DNA from: Anaerobacillus alkaliphilus
GTDB lineage: Bacteria > Bacillota > Bacilli > Bacillales > Anaerobacillaceae
Direction: 5' to 3'
NCBI RefSeq assembly: GCF_004116265.1
Contig: NZ_QOUX01000045.1
Coordinates: forward strand, 1-64,000
DNA: 64,000 nt
The notes beneath the pieces were generated by a model, which was given only the letters and a program-made list of their open reading frames with translations, made no database searches and was not told where the DNA came from. Below, piece by piece: positions 57,865 through 64,000 of this stretch. The translations under genes were made by a program, and so were the position numbers. Positions within the stretch are counted from its first letter, which is position 1. Every line of letters starts with the position of its first letter.

Positions 57865-58347
57865 ATGACTGATATGAATAACAACATGAACAACAATAGG
57901 TTCAACAACGGAAGATTTAACAACAATGGAACAATGAACAACACCAATCAGGATAATCGATCTCTTCGTTTGGAGAATGAAGAGAGAGACGAAAATCCAA
58001 ATGGTGTAACATCCGCTGATTATCCTATTGGTGATCATCGAGAAGAAACAGCAGCTGAGTTTGCACCTCAACGCGGTTTCGTTGGAGAGCGTCCTTTTGC
58101 TGAAAATGTTGATGAGGAGATTGAAGCCGACAGGGACAATGAAGTAACTGAAGGAAGAGGAGTAGGGGCATTTGCCATTGTACTCTCAATTATTTCTTTG
58201 TTCTTCTTACCTGTGATTTTAGGAGCAGCAGGTATTATTGTTGGGTTTATCGCTCGTCGTAACGGAGCAACTGGTCTTGGAAACTGGGCTATTGGTATCG
58301 GTGCAGTTTCAATTGTCTTGACGTTGTTTTTCTCACCATTTTTCTAA
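57865..58347 (+). CDS. yqfX: YqfX family membrane protein
   Basis: A 160-residue protein. An unusually Asn-rich N terminus (MTDMNNNMNNNRFNNGRF) leads to an acidic middle, and two C-terminal membrane helices follow (GVGAFAIVLSIISLFFLPVIL and WAIGIGAVSIVLTLFFSPFF) with a DUF4190-like Gly/Ala loop. The ATG at 57865 is chosen, 6-8 nt after GAGGG; an ATG at 57859 overlaps that site. Position between yqfW and ispG matches YqfX. Function unknown. Confidence 0.82.
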   Translation: MTDMNNNMNNNRFNNGRFNNNGTMNNTNQDNRSLRLENEERDENPNGVTSADYPIGDHREETAAEFAPQRGFVGERPFAENVDEEIEADRDNEVTEGRGVGAFAIVLSIISLFFLPVILGAAGIIVGFIARRNGATGLGNWAIGIGAVSIVLTLFFSPFF

Positions 58348-58370
58348 TGTGACAACAGGTACAAAATAAA

Positions 58371-58405
58371 GAAGAGGCAAACTTTTGATAAGTTTGCCTC
58401 TTTTT
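58371..58405. terminator. Bidirectional terminator between yqfX and ispG
   Basis: AAGAGGCAAACTT and AAGTTTGCCTCTT form a 13-bp perfect stem, followed by TTTG. It ends 4 nt before the ispG stop codon. Confidence 0.9.
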
Positions 58406-58408
58406 GAT

Positions 58409-59500
58409 CTATATATTATTTTTTGCCATTTTTTCAGCAGCAATAAGATCAATTTCTTTTTTTAGTTCTTCGACCATAATGGCCTCAGGTACCTTTCGGA
58501 CAATTTCACCATGTCTGAATAACAATCCTTCGCCTCTCGCACCAGCAATTCCAATATCAGCCTCTCGAGCTTCACCAGGTCCGTTTACTGCACACCCGAG
58601 TACTGCCACTTTAATTGGTGCTTTAATCTTCGAAATATAATCTTCAATTTCATTTGCAATACTAATTAGGTCAATTTCAATACGTCCACAAGTAGGACAA
58701 GAGATAAGTGTTGCTGCATTGGCAGCAAGGCCAAATGATTTTAACAATTCTCTGGCAACTTTTACTTCTTCAACCGGATCGGCACTTAATGAAATACGAA
58801 CTGTGTTACCAATTCCCATGTGAAGTAGGACTCCAAGACCTGCTGCACTTTTGATTGTTCCAGCAAATAATGTTCCTGACTCAGTAATTCCTAAATGAAG
58901 AGGATAGTCAAATGCTTTCGCAGCTTTTTCATACGCTTCAATAGCCAAATTGACGTCAGATGCTTTCATCGAAACTATGATGTCATAAAAGTCTAGATCT
59001 TCAAGAATTTTTATATGATGAAGAGCACTTTCCACCATCCCATCTGCAGTAGGATAGCCGTATTTCTCAATAATTCGCTTTTCTAACGACCCAGCATTTA
59101 CGCCGATACGGATTGGAATACCTTTTTCTTTTGCTGCTTTAACGACAGCTTCTACTTTTTCTCGTCTTCCAATATTTCCAGGATTAATTCGAATTTTATC
59201 AGCGCCGCCTTCAATTGCCTTTAAAGCGAGCTTGTAGTCGAAGTGTATGTCAACTACTAAAGGGATATTAATTCTTTTTTTAATTTCGCTAATTGCTTCA
59301 GCAGCTCGCATATCTGGGCAAGCAACACGAACAACCTGGCAACCAGCTTCTTCTAATCGTAATATTTCAGCAACAGTAGCTTCTACGTCATGTGTTTTTG
59401 TTGTTGTCATACTTTGAATGACAACTTCGTTATTACCACCAATTGTTAATGGACCTACTTTAATTGGCTTCGTTTTCGTTCTATGAATAATTTGGGTCAT
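58409..59500 (-). CDS. ispG: HMBPP synthase IspG
   Basis: A 363-residue iron-sulfur enzyme that makes HMBPP from MEcPP in the MEP isoprenoid pathway. A TIM-barrel N-terminal half ([28 protein letters not shown]) and cluster cysteines in [14 protein letters not shown] near residue 268 and [12 protein letters not shown] near residue 300. The flavodoxin/ferredoxin-dependent form is expected in Bacillaceae. GAAGGGGCG precedes the ATG. YqfY in B. subtilis. It acts directly upstream of IspH (43.7 kb). Confidence 0.96.
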   Translation of the reverse strand: MTQIIHRTKTKPIKVGPLTIGGNNEVVIQSMTTTKTHDVEATVAEILRLEEAGCQVVRVACPDMRAAEAISEIKKRINIPLVVDIHFDYKLALKAIEGGADKIRINPGNIGRREKVEAVVKAAKEKGIPIRIGVNAGSLEKRIIEKYGYPTADGMVESALHHIKILEDLDFYDIIVSMKASDVNLAIEAYEKAAKAFDYPLHLGITESGTLFAGTIKSAAGLGVLLHMGIGNTVRISLSADPVEEVKVARELLKSFGLAANAATLISCPTCGRIEIDLISIANEIEDYISKIKAPIKVAVLGCAVNGPGEAREADIGIAGARGEGLLFRHGEIVRKVPEAIMVEELKKEIDLIAAEKMAKNNI

Positions 59501-59626
59501 CTTTGAAATTCGCCCCTTCTAATGGTAAGAATTTAGAAACGTAAGCATGAGATATTTTTACTTAAGTTCAAAATTACTTTCATTTTATCAATGAAGAGGA
59601 ATGTTTGGCAAGAAGGAAGTAGATAA

Positions 59627-59959
59627 TTATTTTCGGTATACTGGAAAATAGTAAGCTTTACCAGTTTGTATTTTACTTGCATTTGTACCAGGATTTAAGG
59701 TTTCGAAATCCAAAACAATTTGCTGAATTGTAGCATTAACAGGTTCTCCATGGAGTTCCTCGACGATGGAAAGTACCGTGTATCCTGGTTCAACGACGAT
59801 AAGCTCTGCTGGTATTTGGAATGTAGTTTGCTCAGGAACTTCAATCATAGGGCTAGTTTCTGCTGCAAAAGTACTCGTGGGTAACGTACCAATTTTAAGG
59901 TCAAAATAAATGCTATATATAGAAATTAGTAACAAAACTGGTATTAGTAACTTTTTCAT
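59627..59959 (-). CDS. yqfZ: YqfZ-like exported LysM-type protein
   Basis: A 110-residue protein. An N-terminal signal sequence (MKKLLIPVLLLISIYSIYF) is followed by a short linker and a LysM-like domain (VEPGYTVLSIVEELHG and IQTGKAYYFPVY) that may bind peptidoglycan. Position after ispG matches B. subtilis YqfZ. AAAGGGGATT precedes the ATG. Its start lies 25 nt from the target duplication of the miniature element at 59984. Confidence 0.75.
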   Translation of the reverse strand: MKKLLIPVLLLISIYSIYFDLKIGTLPTSTFAAETSPMIEVPEQTTFQIPAELIVVEPGYTVLSIVEELHGEPVNATIQQIVLDFETLNPGTNASKIQTGKAYYFPVYRK

Positions 59960-59983
59960 AAATTTTAATCCCCTTTGTTATTT

Positions 59984-60190
59984 TTTTAATAGGCTGTTTT
60001 CGCAAAGTTTGTTGCTTTCGTAAAAATCCCAAAAGCCGGATTTTTACACAAATTACTAAGAATTTACCATTAATTTAGTAAGTACTGCTCTTTTCTTACA
60101 TAATTTATTGGCTCATATCTCCATCTAGGTATTTACCCGATTATTTTAGGATAAAAAAGCCACAATGTTTACGAAAAGAGCCTTTTAATA
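59984..60190 (+). mobile_element. Miniature transposable element (MITE), copy 1, with 8-bp target duplication
   Basis: The element 59992-60182 (191 bp) has imperfect terminal inverted repeats: GGCTGTTTTCGCAAA at the left and, as inverse, GGCTCTTTTCGTAAA at the right (13 of 15 match). It is flanked by the direct 8-bp duplication TTTTAATA (59984-59991 and 60183-60190). An internal hairpin pairs GTAAAAATCC with GGATTTTTAC. No coding frame is present. A second copy lies at 63266. Ends beginning GGCTCTTTTC and 8-bp duplications resemble ISL3-family insertion sequences. Confidence 0.85.
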
Positions 60191-60200
60191 AAAAATAGAA

Positions 60201-60234
60201 TGGACAAGCTGTTAATTCAACGTATGCTTGTCCA
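60201..60234. repeat. Hairpin upstream of the DUF1002 gene
   Basis: TGGACAAGC (60201-60209) and GCTTGTCCA (60226-60234) form a 9-bp perfect stem with a 16-nt loop. It lies just after the MITE in the long gap before the DUF1002 gene. Role unclear; the rest of 60235-60428 holds no gene I can support. Confidence 0.5.
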
Positions 60235-60428
60235 ACTACCGATATGACCATTTTTTAGTTTTTGTATGAAAGAAAGTTTGAACAAAGGGTATAAAAGCGA
60301 AATGTTACATAATATAAGATCTAATTGCGAGAAAAATAGGACAAAGGTCACTTCTTATTTCATTAGAAAAAGTGTTCTATTACAAGTAATATGTTTTATA
60401 TTAAAAGGTCTATGGAAAGGAGTACATA

Positions 60429-61301
60429 ATGAAAAAACTATCCCTGCTTATATTGATAGGATTTTTTAGCTTGTTTATTCCTAGTGCAGCATTAGGAGAT
60501 GCTGTAGTAGGGGAGGTAATTGTAACACTAGGTGAGAATTTATCAGTTGACCAGCAAAGACTACTTCTTCAAGAAATGGATGTTGCTGAGGATGTACCAA
60601 TTATTTTTGTTACAAACCAAGAAGAGCATCAATATTTAGGAAATTATATTAGTAAACAAAAAATTGGAACTAGAGCAATCTCTTCTGCAAGAATTACCAT
60701 GTTAGAAGCTGGTGCAGGAATAACCGTCCGAACCAACAATATTGATTGGGTGTCTGAGGGGATGTATGCAAATGCCTTAGTTACCGCGGGTCTAACAGAT
60801 GCAGATATATATGTAACAGCACCATTTAAAGTTTCTGGTACTGGTGCCTTAACTGGCATAATCAAAGCCTATGAAATTTCTGCTGAAATTGAAATTCCTG
60901 AAGAACAAAAACAAGTCGCTAATGAGGAAATGGTTAAGACTGCAGAACTTGGTGACCGCTTCGGATTTGAACAAGCAACAGAATTAATGACTAGAATTAA
61001 AGAAGAAATTGCGAAAAATCCAGTGACAACTGATGCCGAATTGCGTGACTTAATTCTAAGAGTAGCAAAAGAACTTGGGATTACTTTGACTGATGAGGAA
61101 TTGAATGGTTTAGTTTCCTTATTTAATCGCATGAAAGACCTAAATATCGATTGGAACCAAGTTCAAAACCAAATAGGAAAAATTCGTGACAACTTAGGGG
61201 ATTTCTTAAGTAGGGAAGATACACAAACATTTATTGGTAAGTTTCTTGAAGTTATCTCGGAATTAATTAATGTAATTAAAGGTTGGTTTACAAAAGGGTA
61301 A
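60429..61301 (+). CDS. DUF1002 family exported protein (YpuA-like)
   Basis: A 290-residue protein with a signal peptide (MKKLSLLILIGFFSLFIPSAALGDA). The DUF1002 part includes VTLGENLSVDQQRLLLQEM, SSARITMLEAGAGITVRTNNIDWVSEGMYANALVTAG and VSGTGALTGIIKAYE, and a helical C-terminal part (residues 190-290) follows. The family is represented by B. subtilis YpuA, thought to be at the cell surface. AAAGGAGTAC precedes the ATG. It stands alone between the first MITE and a terminator. Function unknown. Confidence 0.87.
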   Translation: MKKLSLLILIGFFSLFIPSAALGDAVVGEVIVTLGENLSVDQQRLLLQEMDVAEDVPIIFVTNQEEHQYLGNYISKQKIGTRAISSARITMLEAGAGITVRTNNIDWVSEGMYANALVTAGLTDADIYVTAPFKVSGTGALTGIIKAYEISAEIEIPEEQKQVANEEMVKTAELGDRFGFEQATELMTRIKEEIAKNPVTTDAELRDLILRVAKELGITLTDEELNGLVSLFNRMKDLNIDWNQVQNQIGKIRDNLGDFLSREDTQTFIGKFLEVISELINVIKGWFTKG

Positions 61302-61306
61302 ACCAT

Positions 61307-61345
61307 AAAGAGGGTCTACTTCTAAAAGAAGTTTGACCCTCTTTT
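61307..61345 (+). terminator. Terminator after the DUF1002 gene
   Basis: AAAGAGGGTCTACTTCT pairs with AGAAGTTTGACCCTCTTT (one bulge), ending in TTTT. Confidence 0.88.
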
Positions 61346-61406
61346 CGAGTTCAAATAATTTTAGTAACCAGTATGATAAACTTTAAGCATATGTAAACAA
61401 TAATGA

Positions 61407-61505
61407 TTAAATAGAAATCTTTTTGGTTTCAAATTGTTTAAAAGAAAAGCTAGTTTTCTGGTTAGTTTTATGACCTTTATTTTTGGGTATATTGACTTTT
61501 TTCAA
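61407..61505 (-). CDS. Possible 32-residue basic small protein
   Basis: A short frame of 32 residues (MKKVNIPKNKGHKTNQKTSF, then SFKQFETKKISI) rich in Lys, Ser and Thr. Its TTG start has AGAGGTGG at an ideal 7-nt spacing on the minus strand. It lies in the otherwise empty 61.35-61.63 kb gap, divergent from nfeD. I do not recognise the sequence. The strong ribosome site is the main evidence; there is no homologue check. Confidence 0.35.
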   Translation of the reverse strand: MKKVNIPKNKGHKTNQKTSFSFKQFETKKISI

Positions 61506-61563
61506 AATTACACCACCTCTTTAGCTAGTATGCCATCTATGTTTCAAAACATTAATAAATTTT

Positions 61564-61590
61564 TGAAACAAATTGTAATGCTAATACGTA
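61564..61590 (+). promoter_or_regulatory. Sigma-W-type promoter of the orphan nfeD gene
   Basis: A consensus TGAAAC (61564-61569), 17 nt, then CGTA (61587-61590), 44 nt before the gene. It matches the ECF sigma-W pattern better than the promoter at 22514. A 9-bp inverted repeat GTTTCAAAA / TTTTGAAAC (from 61541) overlaps the -35 box. Confidence 0.65.
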
Positions 61591-61633
61591 AGTAAGAGTA
61601 AAGAAACGTTAATTTCAAAGGAGTGATAAAAAG

Positions 61634-62287
61634 ATGGATATTCTAAATATAGCAAGTGTAGGCTTTTTAGTCGTATTCATAGGATCACTATTTTTATTTG
61701 GTGAACTTCTTGTAAAAGTTAAAGGTTTATTCGCAATTATTGGCATTGGCATTATGGCCATGTATTTTTCGTTTCATATTACAGTAGGATCTGGGATGGG
61801 TTTATGGGTTGCTCTTCTATATATTTGTGGGATTTTCTTAATTGTAATCGATGGAAAATTCATTACAGATGGGACAATTGCCATATTAGGAATTTTCTTA
61901 ATGATTTTAGGGATAGCCATTCCTACACCTAGCATTGTTTATGGCTTTCTTGTAGCAATGGCGCTAATATTAGGCGCAATCTCTTCAAGTTTTTTTATTA
62001 AAGTTTTTCCACCAAGAAATATATGGTCAAAAATGACCCTTAAAGATCGCTTAACAGGAGATTTGGGCTATAACTCCTTAAATGCATCTTATAAGGATTT
62101 AGTTGGAAAAATAGCAATAACTGCAACACCTTTTCGGCCAATTGGTACAATTGAACTAGATGGGAAATTCTATAGTGCTACGAGTGATAGTCAATGGGTA
62201 GATGCCAAAACAAAAGTTGAAATTATTTCTGTTGATGGAACAAGAATTGTTGTAAAAAAAATAGATAATGAAAGTAAAAACGAGTAG
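61634..62287 (+). CDS. Short NfeD family membrane protein without flotillin partner
   Basis: A 217-residue protein with about four to five membrane helices (residues 8-125) and a C-terminal OB-fold (DLVGKIAITATPFRPIGTIELDGKFYSATSD, residues 155-210), as in short NfeD proteins such as B. subtilis YuaF. It lacks the ClpP-like domain of the long form. YuaF is normally paired with flotillin FloT, but no flotillin gene follows here; the next gene is convergent. AAAGGAGTG precedes the ATG. Envelope stress role is inferred from the sigma-W-type promoter. Confidence 0.85.
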   Translation: MDILNIASVGFLVVFIGSLFLFGELLVKVKGLFAIIGIGIMAMYFSFHITVGSGMGLWVALLYICGIFLIVIDGKFITDGTIAILGIFLMILGIAIPTPSIVYGFLVAMALILGAISSSFFIKVFPPRNIWSKMTLKDRLTGDLGYNSLNASYKDLVGKIAITATPFRPIGTIELDGKFYSATSDSQWVDAKTKVEIISVDGTRIVVKKIDNESKNE

Positions 62288-62314
62288 TGCCCTTGGGCAC
62301 TACTCGTTTTTTTA
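62280..62314. terminator. Bidirectional terminator between nfeD and the DUF1189 gene
   Basis: ACGAGTAGTGCCC and GGGCACTACTCGT form a 13-bp perfect stem with a 2-nt loop and seven T. It overlaps the nfeD stop codon and ends at the stop of the convergent gene. Confidence 0.92.
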
Positions 62315-63118
62315 ATACTTATCAAGCGAATCTTGTTTTTCTAATTCTTCTTGCTTGGGTTTAGGTATTTCTTTAAAGATTAAGTAAAGCATAATTACTG
62401 CCACTACCCAATAAAGAGTAAATGAAATTGGAATTTGGATACGTAAAGCATCTGTAACTGCAAAGAAAACAGTTGGTAGTGTTACTGCATATGCAGATAA
62501 TATCCAAATTTGTTTATAGGATAAAGTGGCTTCCGAAGTTTTCTTCATAATTAATCCAAATAAGGTTAATACGAAAATACCAATAAACTTTAATGCTGTT
62601 AAAACTAAATATAAGATCAATACGATCATGCTAATAATTAAAGGAAGGAGATCTACAACTGTTTCAGTTAGTTCTTCCACTTGTTGCTTACTCATATTAA
62701 TATTACCTAGATCACGATAGCGAAATGATTCAGCAACACCTTCAGATACTAGCACTGCTTCGGTTTCTAATAAGGCTAGTACATTATTGTAGCGGTTTTC
62801 AATTTCAGCTTTTGTCAACGTCCCCGTTGTATCAAAAATAACCATATCACCATTTTGAGTAAGATAGATCGGCTCTTCGATGTCAGAAATTAAAATACTG
62901 TTTCTAAGTTCAAAGTCAGGCAGCTCATCCCTAAGATCAGCTTGAAATTGTTGTACTGTTGTTGATATCGTTGTTGCTAGTTGATAGGCTGTAATCGATG
63001 TAGTAATAAGCATCAACACGAAAACATACAGTATTGTTTTTCCTATTCCTTGAAAACGGAATTTAGCGACAGTTGGTGGCGAATAAATGCTTTTAATGAA
63101 TTGTTGGAAAATATTCAT
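62312..63118 (-). CDS. DUF1189 membrane protein (YqgB-like)
   Basis: A 268-residue protein beginning MNIFQQFIKSIYSPPTVAKF, the DUF1189 signature, with one N-terminal helix, a predicted outer domain of about 130 residues and four helices at the C-terminal half (residues 150-255). AGGAGTAGGAGA precedes the ATG. In B. subtilis the DUF1189 gene yqgB lies at this point after yqfZ-yqgA. A link to maltodextrin uptake in other DUF1189 proteins is not supported here by context. Confidence 0.85.
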   Translation of the reverse strand: MNIFQQFIKSIYSPPTVAKFRFQGIGKTILYVFVLMLITTSITAYQLATTISTTVQQFQADLRDELPDFELRNSILISDIEEPIYLTQNGDMVIFDTTGTLTKAEIENRYNNVLALLETEAVLVSEGVAESFRYRDLGNINMSKQQVEELTETVVDLLPLIISMIVLILYLVLTALKFIGIFVLTLFGLIMKKTSEATLSYKQIWILSAYAVTLPTVFFAVTDALRIQIPISFTLYWVVAVIMLYLIFKEIPKPKQEELEKQDSLDKY

Positions 63119-63257
63119 TCTCCTACTCCTTTTTATAGTTTATTTTCTATTGTAAGAATCTTAGACTACGGTATATTTTACAGAAAGTTTAACAGCCTAA
63201 CAAGTACACATTATTGAATCAGACATGTTTTTAAAGCGCGAGTAGGTTTACACTTTA

Positions 63258-63465
63258 TTCATAAAGGCTGTTTTCGCAAAGTTTGTTGCTTTCGTAAAAA
63301 TCCCAAAAGCCGGATTTTTACACAAATTACTAAGAATCCACCACTAATTTAGTAAGTAATGCTCTTTTCTTACATAATTTATTGGCTGATATCTTCATCT
63401 AGGGTATTTTTCCGATAATTTTAGGATAGAAAAGCCACAATGTATACGAAAAGAGCCTTCATAAA
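63258..63465 (+). mobile_element. Miniature transposable element (MITE), copy 2, with 8-bp target duplication
   Basis: The element 63266-63457 (192 bp) is in the same orientation as the copy at 59992 and differs by about a dozen bases (roughly 94% identical by eye). The ends GGCTGTTTTCGCAAA and inverse GGCTCTTTTCGTATA are flanked by the duplication TTCATAAA (63258-63265 and 63458-63465). It lies upstream of the second Na/Pi symporter gene, 30 nt before a candidate Pho box. Confidence 0.88.
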
Positions 63466-63495
63466 AGCCAATAAAGATAAATATTCGTTAAAATC

Positions 63496-63523
63496 TTTAC
63501 AAAATCTTTACAAAACGTTAATG
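63496..63523 (+). promoter_or_regulatory. Candidate Pho box (PhoP binding repeats)
   Basis: TTTACA, 5 nt, TTTACA, 5 nt, TTAATG: three direct repeats at the 11-bp period of PhoP sites (TTHACA-N5-TTHACA). TATGCT (63544-63549), 20 nt further, could be the -10. The site precedes a Na/Pi symporter gene, so phosphate-starvation control is a specific prediction. Confidence 0.55.
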
Positions 63524-63599
63524 TTTTTTCAACAAAAAACAAGTATGCTTGTTAAGAATTGTCGAAAAAAGAAGAAAACAATTGAAGGGGCGAATTTTT

Positions 63600-64000
63600 T
63601 TGGATATTCAACAAATACTGTTCATGTTTTTTGGAGGTCTTGGGATTTTTCTATTTGGAATTAAATTTATGGGAGATGGCCTTCAAAAAGTAGCTGGAGA
63701 TAGACTAAGGGACATCTTAGATAAATTTACATCAAATCCGGTAATGGGAGTAATTGCGGGTATTATCGTAACTGTTGCTTTACAAACAAGTACAGGAACA
63801 ACTGTTTTAACGATTGGATTAGTTAATGCAGGCTTTATGACGCTAAAACAAGCAATCGGGGTTATCATGGGTGCCAACATTGGTACAACAGTTACTGCAT
63901 TTATTATCGGTTTTAAAATACAGGCATATGCTTTACCGATTATCGCGGTTGGGACATTTTTTATCTTTTTCATCAAGAATAAAAAAGCACAAAATTATGG
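63600..64000 (+). CDS. Na/Pi cotransporter family protein, 5' part
   Basis: About 133 residues before the window ends. It starts (TTG at 63600, AAGGGG upstream) LDIQQILFMFFGGLGIFLFGIKFMGDGLQ and carries the symporter signature QTSTGTTVLTIGLVNAGF near residue 62 and GANIGTTVTAF near residue 92, in the first of two expected repeats. It is a second paralogue of yqeW (20464) with a different N terminus (YjbB/NptA-like). Phosphate uptake is inferred from family and Pho box. Confidence 0.9.
   Translation, partial: MDIQQILFMFFGGLGIFLFGIKFMGDGLQKVAGDRLRDILDKFTSNPVMGVIAGIIVTVALQTSTGTTVLTIGLVNAGFMTLKQAIGVIMGANIGTTVTAFIIGFKIQAYALPIIAVGTFFIFFIKNKKAQNY

Noticed and set aside
60266-60469. 67-residue open frame before and into the DUF1002 gene
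   Set aside because: It runs into the signal-peptide region of the real gene in another frame and has no ribosome site.
62981-63217. 78-residue + strand frame over the DUF1189 5' end
   Set aside because: Antisense to a recognised gene and without a ribosome site.
59984-63465. Composite transposon made of the two MITE copies
   Set aside because: The two copies have different target duplications, which shows independent insertions; the genes between them are core or ordinary genes and no transposase is present.

Overview
The window is a 64 kb piece of the conserved core chromosome of a low-GC, endospore-forming Bacillota, family Bacillaceae. The gene order closely follows the Bacillus subtilis comE - yqeN - rpsT - gpr - spoIIP - lepA - hrcA/dnaK - yqeT/U/V - rpsU - yqfA - phoH - era - dnaG/sigA - cccA - yqfN..yqfZ - yqgB block. 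Sporulation genes (gpr, spoIIP, yqfC, yqfD), competence genes (comEB, comEC) and near-perfect sigma-A, CIRCE and sigma-W-type promoter signals support this. Departures from the B. subtilis order (deoC after mtaB, a DUF502 gene between dgkA and cdd, ppx/ppk between two metal transporters, no glyQS after recO) suggest a relative outside the B. subtilis group, perhaps an alkaliphile such as Anaerobacillus or Alkalihalobacillus. The genus is inference only.

Layout. 1-3.4 kb: a heptamer tandem repeat, then comEB and comEC (DNA uptake) and yqzM. 3.7-8.1 kb: holA, rpsT, gpr, spoIIP, yqxA. 8.2-20.4 kb: lepA, hemW, the CIRCE-controlled hrcA-grpE-dnaK heat-shock genes, dnaJ-prmA-rsmE-mtaB, and deoC. 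20.4-25.7 kb: a Na/Pi symporter gene, rpsU-yqeY, and the membrane-microdomain operon nfeD-floA-yqfB behind a sigma-W-type promoter. 25.8-34.9 kb: yqfC-yqfD-phoH, pgpH-ybeY-dgkA-DUF502-cdd-era, yqzL-recO. 35-43.7 kb: ccpN-ppsR (control of gluconeogenesis and PPDK), a decayed yqxD, dnaG-sigA, cccA, trmK-yqfO. 43.7-49 kb: ispH, a CarD-family gene, yqfQ, cshB, nfo, yqfT. 49-57 kb: a Mn-type ABC transporter, ppx-ppk (polyphosphate) and a Zn-type ABC transporter with zur. 57-64 kb: yqfW, yqfX, ispG, yqfZ, a DUF1002 gene, an orphan short nfeD, a DUF1189 gene and the start of a second Na/Pi symporter gene.

Almost every gene is an ordinary housekeeping or sporulation gene. I do not see a new defence, mobile or biosynthetic gene system. 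The less expected content is non-coding: two about 191-bp miniature transposable elements with clear inverted ends and 8-bp target duplications; a dispersed family of heptamer-armed repeats at five intergenic sites, two of them sharing a core; a 111-bp imperfect inverted repeat before the flotillin operon; a structured rpsU leader; and candidate operators (Pho box, Fur box, MntR-like palindrome) that predict specific regulation. One true pseudogene (yqxD, two stops and a frameshift) is present. No rRNA, tRNA, CRISPR array or full insertion sequence was seen.
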